A DNA stretch of 64,000 nucleotides from Przewalskia tangutica (taxonomy: Eukaryota > Streptophyta > Magnoliopsida > Solanales > Solanaceae): contig CM056724.1 in the NCBI GenBank assembly GCA_029844215.1, positions 91,965,093 to 92,029,092 on the forward strand. Direction: 5' to 3'. Numbering within the stretch: position 1 is the first letter of the stretch; each line of letters begins with the position of its first letter. The position numbers and the translations under genes were made by a program. Positions 57,170-64,000 of the stretch are shown here, piece by piece. The notes beneath the pieces are model-generated. The model was not told the DNA's origin. It saw nothing but the letters and a program-made list of their open reading frames with translations, and did not search any database.

Positions 57170-58485
57170 TGTTGCGATTTTTTATATGCTACGCAAGTGT
57201 ACGCATCACAATTCGTAATAAAATTTGGTAATACTGAGTATCGTCCTCAGAGACTGAATTATCAATTATCAACTAATTAATCTTTGGTTTCTATTTGGTA
57301 AACAATTATGGATTGAGATTTCTAAACTAAGAACTAACATTTAAAGTAGTAAGCAGGAATGAACTAAGAATGAAAATACTTGGATTTTAATTAAGTATTT
57401 GAGGTAATTAGGATTTTCAATCTCATCAACTATCTCCTCTATTATTCGTTAATGCAAAACTAGCTATTCTTCTTCTTATCAAGATAACATATTAACTGGG
57501 TGTTCTATATTTTTGCGGTTAGGACATATAAAAACTCAACCTAAGTGAGAATTTTCTATATTTCTATGATAAATTCTATCACATATGAGAATTAAGATCA
57601 ATAACCTACACGCTACACAAGTAATCGTGATACTTTCGTTCAAGATTAAACCTATGTCTAATCAACTATAACATATTCAAATCTCCTTTTTCAGATCTTG
57701 ATTTGAAATTATATAAGTAATGAAAACTAATGGACAGTCAATTCGAATTCAATAAACTCAAGTTGATTAGATAATGATAGATGAAGAAGAAATACTAATA
57801 ATGCATTAAGTCATTACAGAGGTTCAAGTGATTCGATAGAAAATCCTAACAAAGTAATTAGCTCATAGACATGCTAAGTACGCTAATTGTCTTTAATACC
57901 AACATAAACTGAATTAAAGAAAAGAGAAAAAAAAAAACTTGAACAATTTGTGTCTCTAATTGCGTCCTGCCTCTTGTTTCTTGCCTCCAAAGTATGATAA
58001 TCCCTAAAATCAGCCTCCAGCAACTTATATACCGAAAAATCCTTCTTGGACCTTTTTACCCTCGTTAAAATAGGGTTTCTCGCCAATTTCCGCCATCAGC
58101 GCCGCGACGCTTCAGCCAGGCGTCGTGATGCTTCTTCCAGGCGCCCCAATGCTTGAGCATCGCAACTCTTCACTCCAAGCGTCGTGACTCTAAATCCGAG
58201 CAACTTCTACAAATTAGCCTTGTAGACCCCCCGTGCGGTTGACAATGTAATTTTATTTAAATTGCTTCCGAGCTTCTCAGGGATTCTTTGACTTTTCTCT
58301 GGTGACCAAATATGCATTTTTATCCTCAATAACCGCCTATTTCCTTTGAATTCGCCTCGAACCTTATGAATTGCTTAAAACCTGAAAACACAACATAACA
58401 CGCATAATACTGTACAAAATAATTAAAGGATAACAAAAGACTTCCTAAAACACACTCTAAAACAATACTAAAAATAGACTCAACA
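57170..58485 (-). mobile_element. Element H, 3' LTR (1.3 kb)
   Basis: Parallels 62900-64000. A G/C-rich minisatellite (58090-58200) of GCGCCGCGACGCTTC-like words lies about 0.9 kb from its left end. The ORF 57883-58086 occurs in altered form in the other LTR and is probably not coding. Confidence 0.85.
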
Positions 58486-58500
58486 AACACCCCCAAACTT
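58486..58500 (-). other. Element H polypurine tract
   Basis: Minus strand AAGTTTGGGGGTGTT immediately before TGTTGAGTC. The TTTGGGGGTGTT form is typical of Athila-type elements. Confidence 0.8.
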
Positions 58501-60282
58501 AAACTTTACTAGTCCTCGAGTAAAGAACGCTAAACATCCTAAAAAGAAAAACACACAAAGACTCTAAACATAAAATCAAGTCAATTACAATAGATTATGC
58601 CTCGAAGATCATGAATACATGCGATATCATTTCAGAAACATTCTAGCCATTAATTTGCTATCTAGAATTTCAAGTCAGATAATCATCAAGTTTGCTTAGA
58701 GTTATTAAGGCATATGATCACTCAACCATGATTACTAACTCAAACATGTATTCAATATCAACTTATGCACAATAAATTATTTCCAACAATCCATCAGACC
58801 AAAATTCTATAAGCTTGCTAACTTGCTGCGCTCTCCTAATGTAGACACCCATGCTTAAGAATCAATAAGACTTTTATAGGTTGTATCGTTAGGCTTAGGC
58901 ACGGGTAGATAAAATGTCATTTGGGCTCAAGATTACCATAAGCATAGGAACCAACCAATCCAAACTTGATATCACATTACAATTCACAACAACCCCCCAT
59001 TTTTCTTCTTTATTAGATTGAGAAATTCCATTTTTTAAACTACAATATTCCCCCAAACTTGTTTTTCATTGTATGTACAAGAGGTGTGTAGTTTATTTTT
59101 AGATGCTTTTTCTCAATCCTTTTACACTTCTTATTGATAGTAACCAGTCTAAAATACCATTTACTAGGATTCAATTCCCAAACTTATATGCTTCTATACT
59201 TATGGTAATTCAATGGGATGAAAAAATAGTAAAGTATTTCAAGTAGGCTCAAAGATAGGTGTTAATCAACAAAGAAGGATTCATTAAGGCTCAAAAGAGA
59301 TAACTAGAGATTAATGTAATCAAGGGAGGCTTGAAAGGCTCAAACGTTCCAAAGATGGCATAAATCATTTTCCTAAGCATGCATTATCTAGGATTTCGCC
59401 TCAAGTAGCAAGCAAGCAATTTCTAGAATTTCCACCATCTTTCCTCAAACTAAAATTCAATCATGCATAACCCAGAAAATTGAGTACAAGAAAGTCAACA
59501 GTCATGATCAAGTTCTCACCATTATTAATAATAAAAAACAAACTCAAAACCTATCCAACTTCAACACACAGATTTATGCATTTCATGACTATCAATAACA
59601 TCTAATTCTATCACATGCATTCACTCAATCTCATGGACTATTATTTTTAACTTGATTCATTGATACAAGACACTAAAACAAAGACACGAACAATAAACAG
59701 ACAAAAACTACTAACACACACACAAAATAGTAAGACTCCCCCAGACTTATTCAACACATGTCCCCATTGTGCAAAAGTAAAGCAAAGGAAAGAAGACTTA
59801 CATAAACCTAATAGCGATTCAAAATAGCGAGTCAAAATGGTGGTGGCGGCGACTGTGGTTGATAAGATTGGTATTGTGGATCAGAAAACGACCCAGGCGC
59901 CGCGACTCTTTTAACCCAAAAATTATTCAGGCACTATGCCAATCAAGCACCACGACCATTCATCTAGGCGCCACATCGCTTCACCGTCGAAAATAAGTTT
60001 TTCTCACTACCTCTCAAGCATCGCGACACTTCCCCAGTCTGGAAGCTGCGATTATTTTTCTTCAATTTTTTGCCTACGCGGTACTTTCTCAATCAGAGTT
60101 GGCATCCCAATTTACATGGCATAAAAAACATAGACCAATATACAATAAAGCATGAAATTGTTCAAAACAAAACGAAATAAAATAAAAAAAACAAGTAAAA
60201 TGTTGGGTTGCCTCCCAATAGCGTTATCGTTAACGTTATTTAGTCGGATGCACATTTCTTCCTCATTCAAGGGGGTAATTTA
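58501..60282 (-). mobile_element. Element H 3' non-coding region
   Basis: 1.8 kb without a supported ORF, where pol would be in a full element. Near 60190-60240 the minus strand reads through CGATAACGCTATTGGGAGGC, a word usually found downstream of Athila coding regions. Another patch of GGCGCC/GCGACAC words (59890-60050) resembles the LTR minisatellite. Confidence 0.7.
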
Positions 60283-61199
60283 CCTCTGCAACATAGCCAT
60301 TTCAGGACCTCTTTTTTTCCTCTTTCTTCTCCCGTAAAGGGGTTCAGACGGGTTAACACACTTGGCATATTCCACACTCTCAATGTCCTCAATATCAGTT
60401 TTCACATATTGCATTACTACTACTTCAATAACCTCAGTACTCTCAAAGCTTTTCTCAGACTCAACTTTTGCAATCACATCAATGGAGAAGCAGTCGACAC
60501 TTGCTCTTGGATCGGTTGTTGCCCTGAAAATATTAAAACTCATTTCTTCCCCTGGACTCGAAGTTTTAGTTCACCCTTTTCAATATCTATAATTGCTCGC
60601 CCTGTAGCTAAGAAAGGTCTCCCTAGTATTATAGGCATATCCACATCCTCTTCCATGTCAAGCATAATAAAGTCAGCCGGAAAAATGAATTTGTCCACCT
60701 TCACCAACACATCTTCAATGATACCTCGGGGATGTTTGATGGAACGATCTGCTAGATGCAAGGTGATGGTTGTCGCTTTTCTTCCCTCACTCCAAGTCTG
60801 CAAAACATAAAATAGGGCATCAAGTTGATACTTGCCCCCAAATCGCATAAGGCTTGCTTGCATTTAACATCCCCTACAGTGCATGGGATGGTGAAGCTTC
60901 CTGGATCCTTTAACTTATGGGGCAGCTTCCTCAGCAGAATAGCACTGCATTCTTCAGTTAATGCTACTGTCTCATACTCTTCTAGATTCCTCTTTTTAAA
61001 GAGGATTTCCTTCACAAACTTGACATAGCTGGGCATCTGTTCTAGAGCTTCAAAAAAGGGATGTTGATGTGCAGTTTCTTGAAAACCTCTAAACACCTAG
61101 AAAATTATTTATCAAGAGAATTTTTTCTAAGCCTCTGGGGTATGGAGTTCTGATTTGAGGATCAACACTAACCGTTGGTGGTACTTCTTTTGGTGTGGA
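60283..61199 (-). pseudogene. Element H protease region (Athila type)
   Basis: The 60752-61096 frame has F-F-E-A-L-E-Q-M-P-S-Y and then the aspartic protease motif A-L-C-D-L-G-A-S-I-N-L-M-P (60816-60851). D-L-G-A-S is the usual Athila form, so the active site is intact. A frame change near 60795 leads into 60540-60863, with L-A-D-R-S and I-I-L-G-R-P-F-L-A-T-G. At 60540 a G-run appears one base short, giving a stop, and the last frame (60280-60543) continues. After its end no reverse transcriptase follows. Confidence 0.8.
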
Positions 61200-62752
61200 C
61201 TAGTCTTCAGTAACCACTACTTTTTCTGAATCTGATGCCTCACCTAATTTGTATGTCTTCTCTGCAGATGGTAGAGGTGCAGTTAGTTCGACTTGCTTAC
61301 CACTTCTCAAAGTAATAGCCTGACATTGCTCCTTTGAGTTTACAACAGTATTGCTAGGGAGATTTCCCTGCGGTCTGTTGTTTAACATATTCGCTAGTTG
61401 ACCCACTTGTGTCTCTAAATTTCAGATAGATGATCTTGTTTAGGTCATGAATTGGTTCTGCGACTTTGTGAGTCAACAAGGATGCTTGAAATTCATTTGG
61501 CTCTGCTTGTTGAATTGGTGGTCTGGGCTGCTGAGAAGATGTAGCTTGATTGTTCTATTGTTGTTGAATGCCTTGTGAATACTGCCCCTGAAACTGTGGC
61601 TGCTGGCCTTGGTCGTTTCTCTCTGAAAAGTTAAGGTGATTATTCCACCTAGGATTACAAGTGTTGGAGAATAGATTGTTGTAATGGCTCTGAAAATTTC
61701 CAACTGTCTGAACCTGTTCTTGCTCCATAGGTATATTATTGGGATCCACTGCGGTGCAATGATCAAAAGTATGTGGTCCCCCACAAATTTCACATCGAAC
61801 TGGCGTTTGAACAACATTTGCAGTCATAGTACTCTGCTGCAATTGTTTTGTCAAAGACACAATCTGAGCAGTCAATGCAGTGATAACATCTAACTTATGA
61901 ACCCCAACCACCTTCCTGCTGTTAGCCGATCTCTCATCGGACCATTGGTGGTTATTCGTGGCCATGTCTTCCAATAACTCATGCGCCTCATTAGCACTCT
62001 TGCTCATGAATGTCCCCCTAACAGCAGCATCAATAATGGTACGAGTAGTACCACACAACCCGTTATAAAAATTATGGACCAATCCACTGCTCAATCCCAT
62101 GGTGAATACGTCTCCTTTGCAGCTCCTTAAACCTCTCCCAAGCATCATATAAGGACTCCCCATCAAGCTGATAAAAATTATTCATTTCTCCTCTTAATTT
62201 CGCAATTTTTGGTAGAGGAAAGAATTTGGCAAGAAATTTCTGTGCCAAATCTTGCCAAGTAGTAATTGAATTCACTTGAAGAGAGTTTAACCAGCTTTTA
62301 GCTCGGTCCCTGAGTGAGAATGGGAAGAGCCTCAACCTAATGACATCATCAGTAACACCACTGTATTTAAAAGTCGCACATAATTCCAAGAAGTTAGCTA
62401 AATGCATGTGCGACTCTTCTGAAGGCAACCCCTCAAACTAAACTGTGCCCTGGACCATATGCAAGATTGTTGGCTTAATCTCAAAATTGTTGGCTTCCAC
62501 AGCTGGTAGCCTTATGCATGTCTACACGTCAGTAACAGTTGGCAATATGTAATCGCGTAAGCTCATTGCAGCTAGATTCTGAACTTGTGCCTGGACGAAT
62601 CCTGGCACCTCTCCATTCAACCCGTTATCATTCGGTTGATTTTCCATCGCGGTTAAATCATCAATTCTTTTGTTCCTCTTATTATGTTTGCACGTTTTCT
62701 CAATCTCTGGATTCAGAGGAACAAGGTTATATGCTCCTCTTCTGCTTTGCAT
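61200..62752 (-). pseudogene. Element H gag (Athila type)
   Basis: Starts at the ATG at 62752, about 120 bp downstream of the primer site. Two in-frame stops (near 62522 and 62438) break the N-terminal part. The 62072-62428 frame carries the capsid core: R-L-R-L-F-P-F-S-L-R-D-R-A-K-S-W-L, then L-A-Q-K-F-L-A-K-F-F-P and Y-D-A-W-E-R-F-K. A shift near 62130 leads to F-Y-N-G-L, then a knuckle C-E-I-C-G-G-P-H-T-F-D-H-C (about 61770-61800) and a Gln-rich tail. The 61200-61406 frame has the I-T-L-R-S-G-K linker that precedes protease in Athila. Homology is clear, but the gene cannot be translated as it stands. Confidence 0.85.
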
Positions 62753-62875
62753 AAAGCAAAGCTATCTGAAATTGATAAAAAATAATACACACAGATCAAG
62801 GCAAACAATGTGTTCTAAGGGAAAAAAACCAAATTAGAAATATGATTAATTACTTTGATATTGATAATATTTCAG

Positions 62876-62893
62876 TCACCGGCAACAATGCCA
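62876..62893 (-). other. Element H primer binding site (tRNA-Asp type)
   Basis: Minus strand TGGCATTGTTGCCGGTGA, close to the Athila consensus TGGCGCCGTTGCCGGGGA, complementary to the tRNA-Asp 3' end. It lies six bases from the LTR end. Confidence 0.75.
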
Positions 62894-62899
62894 AAAACT

Positions 62900-64000
62900 T
62901 GTTGCGATTTTTCTGTATGTTACGCAAGTGTACGTATCACAATTCGTAATAAAATTCAGGAAGATCGAGTATCGTCCTCAGAGACTGAATTATCAATTAC
63001 CAACTAATTAATCTTTGGTTTCTACTTGGTAAACAATTATAGATTAAGATTTCTAAACTAAGAACTAACAATTAAAGTAATAAGCAGGAATGAACTAAGA
63101 ATGAAAATACTTGGATTTTAATTCAGTAATTGAGGTAATTAGGATTTCCAATCTCATCAACTATCCCCTCTATTATTCGTTAATGCAAGACAAGTTATTC
63201 TTATTCTTATCAAGATAACATGTTAACTGGGTGTTCTATATTCCGGTTAGGACATATAAAAACTCAACCTAAGTGGGAATTTTCTATATTTCTATGATAA
63301 ATTCTACCACATATGAGGATTAAGATCAATAACCTACACGCTACACAAGTAATCATGATTCTTTCGTTCAATATTAAATCTATGTCTAATCAACTATAGC
63401 ATATTCAAATCTCCCTTTTCAGATCTTGATTTGAAATCATATAAGTAATGAAAACTAATGGTCAGTCAATTCGCATTCAATAAACACAAGTTGATTAGAT
63501 AATGATAGATGAAGAATAAATACTAATAATGCATTAAGTCATAATAGAGGTTCAAGCGATTTGACAAAAAATCCTAACAAAGTAATTAGCTCATAGACAT
63601 GGTAAGAACGCTAATTGTCTTTAATACCAATATAAACTGAATTAAAAAAAAACTTGAACAATCCGTGTATCTAATTGTGTCATGCCTCTTGTTTTTTTCC
63701 TCCAGAGTATGATAATCCCTAAAATTAGCCTCCCACAGCTTATATACCGAAAAACCATTCTTGGACATTTTTACCCTCATTAAAAATAGTTTTTTCTCGC
63801 CAATTTCCGTCGATAGCGCCATGGCGCTTCAATCAGGCGCCGCGACGCTAATTCACTTGAATGTTACTGCTAATCAGGCACCCCGACGCTTCTTCCAGGC
63901 ACCCCGGCGCTTGAGCGCCGCGTCTCTTCACTCCAAGCGTCGCAACTCTTCATTCCAAGGGTCGCGACTCTTCATTCCAAGCGTCGCGACTCTAAATCTG
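62900..64000 (-). mobile_element. Element H, 5' LTR (incomplete)
   Basis: Same sequence as 57170 onward with scattered substitutions. The G/C minisatellite (63815-64000) is longer than in the 3' LTR and still running at the window edge. Confidence 0.85.
63815..64000 (+). repeat. G/C-rich minisatellite in H 5' LTR
   Basis: Repeats of GGCGCCGCGACGCT and of TTCATTCCAAGCGTCGCGAC, with three or more of the latter in a row at the end. The matching region of the 3' LTR (58090-58200) has fewer units and more changes at CG positions. Confidence 0.8.

Larger units (their letters stand above)
57170..64000 (-). mobile_element. Element H: Athila-like Ty3/gypsy element (cut by window edge)
   Basis: Minus-strand element inserted in the K protease region. 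LTRs start TGTTGCG on the plus strand at 57170 and 62900. Element-strand LTR starts TGTTGAGTC and ends CGCAACA. The primer site is of the tRNA-Asp type used by Athila. Gag and protease are present, but no reverse transcriptase, RNase H or integrase is visible between 58501 and 60282. The right LTR runs off the window, so the target duplication cannot be checked. Confidence 0.85.

Noticed and set aside
62900..64000. ORF 63586-63822 and its partner 57883-58086 as an LTR-encoded gene
   Set aside because: The two copies differ by several changes including altered length and frame breaks, and they lie in an Athila-type LTR that normally has no gene.

Overview
This window looks like pericentromeric or heterochromatic DNA of a dicot plant, probably an asterid and possibly Solanaceae (inferred from retroelement style only). 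I see no host gene, tRNA or rRNA. Nearly all of it is LTR retrotransposon sequence inserted into other retrotransposons, so it reads as layers and not as operons.

The dominant family is a Ty3/gypsy group with very long LTRs (about 2.4-3.9 kb). These start TGTTAYAYCCCG and end GGTCGTGACA, with an initiator-tRNA-Met-type primer site after the 5' LTR and a polypurine tract AAGGGGGGAAGAA before the 3' LTR. Internal regions are only 1-2.5 kb and lack reverse transcriptase and integrase, so the elements are non-autonomous (LARD / TR-GAG-like). One group (A, B, D) has no gag but a short conserved reading frame. The other (C, E, F) has a decayed gag with CCHC knuckles. X is an LTR fragment and G a solo LTR.

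Left half: a minus-strand Sirevirus-like Copia element S (LTR, polypurine tract, env-like ORF at 14550-15603 and 25341-26443) holds a Tat/Ogre-like LTR T (12735-14549), then B (8341-12734), an integrase fragment (6198-6925), X (5733-6197) and A (1-5732). A second insertion in S is C (15604-25340). A degenerate Stowaway-like MITE (26444-26696) and about 1.2 kb of unassigned DNA follow.

Right half: a plus-strand Copia element K (LTR 27872-28097, gag, start of protease) is split by D (28805-56351) with a perfect target duplication ATGAT. D itself holds E (29733-38025, duplication ATATA), F (42615-52475, ACTTC) and solo LTR G (52604-55038, AAAAT). K is then cut again by H (57170 to beyond 64000), a minus-strand Athila-like element with gag and protease but no visible polymerase.

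The most interesting signal is a hairpin about 40-60 nt downstream of the primer site in all six elements whose leader is visible. It has a 13-bp stem, a loop palindrome (GTGCAC or a variant) and a paired compensatory change in D. This is what an RNA dimerisation or packaging signal would look like. A second point is a warning: several copies show recurrent CAG-to-CGA and CTG-to-TCG changes and dropped CC/GG dinucleotides, which look more like base-calling errors at CHG sites than evolution, so frameshift counts here should be treated with care.
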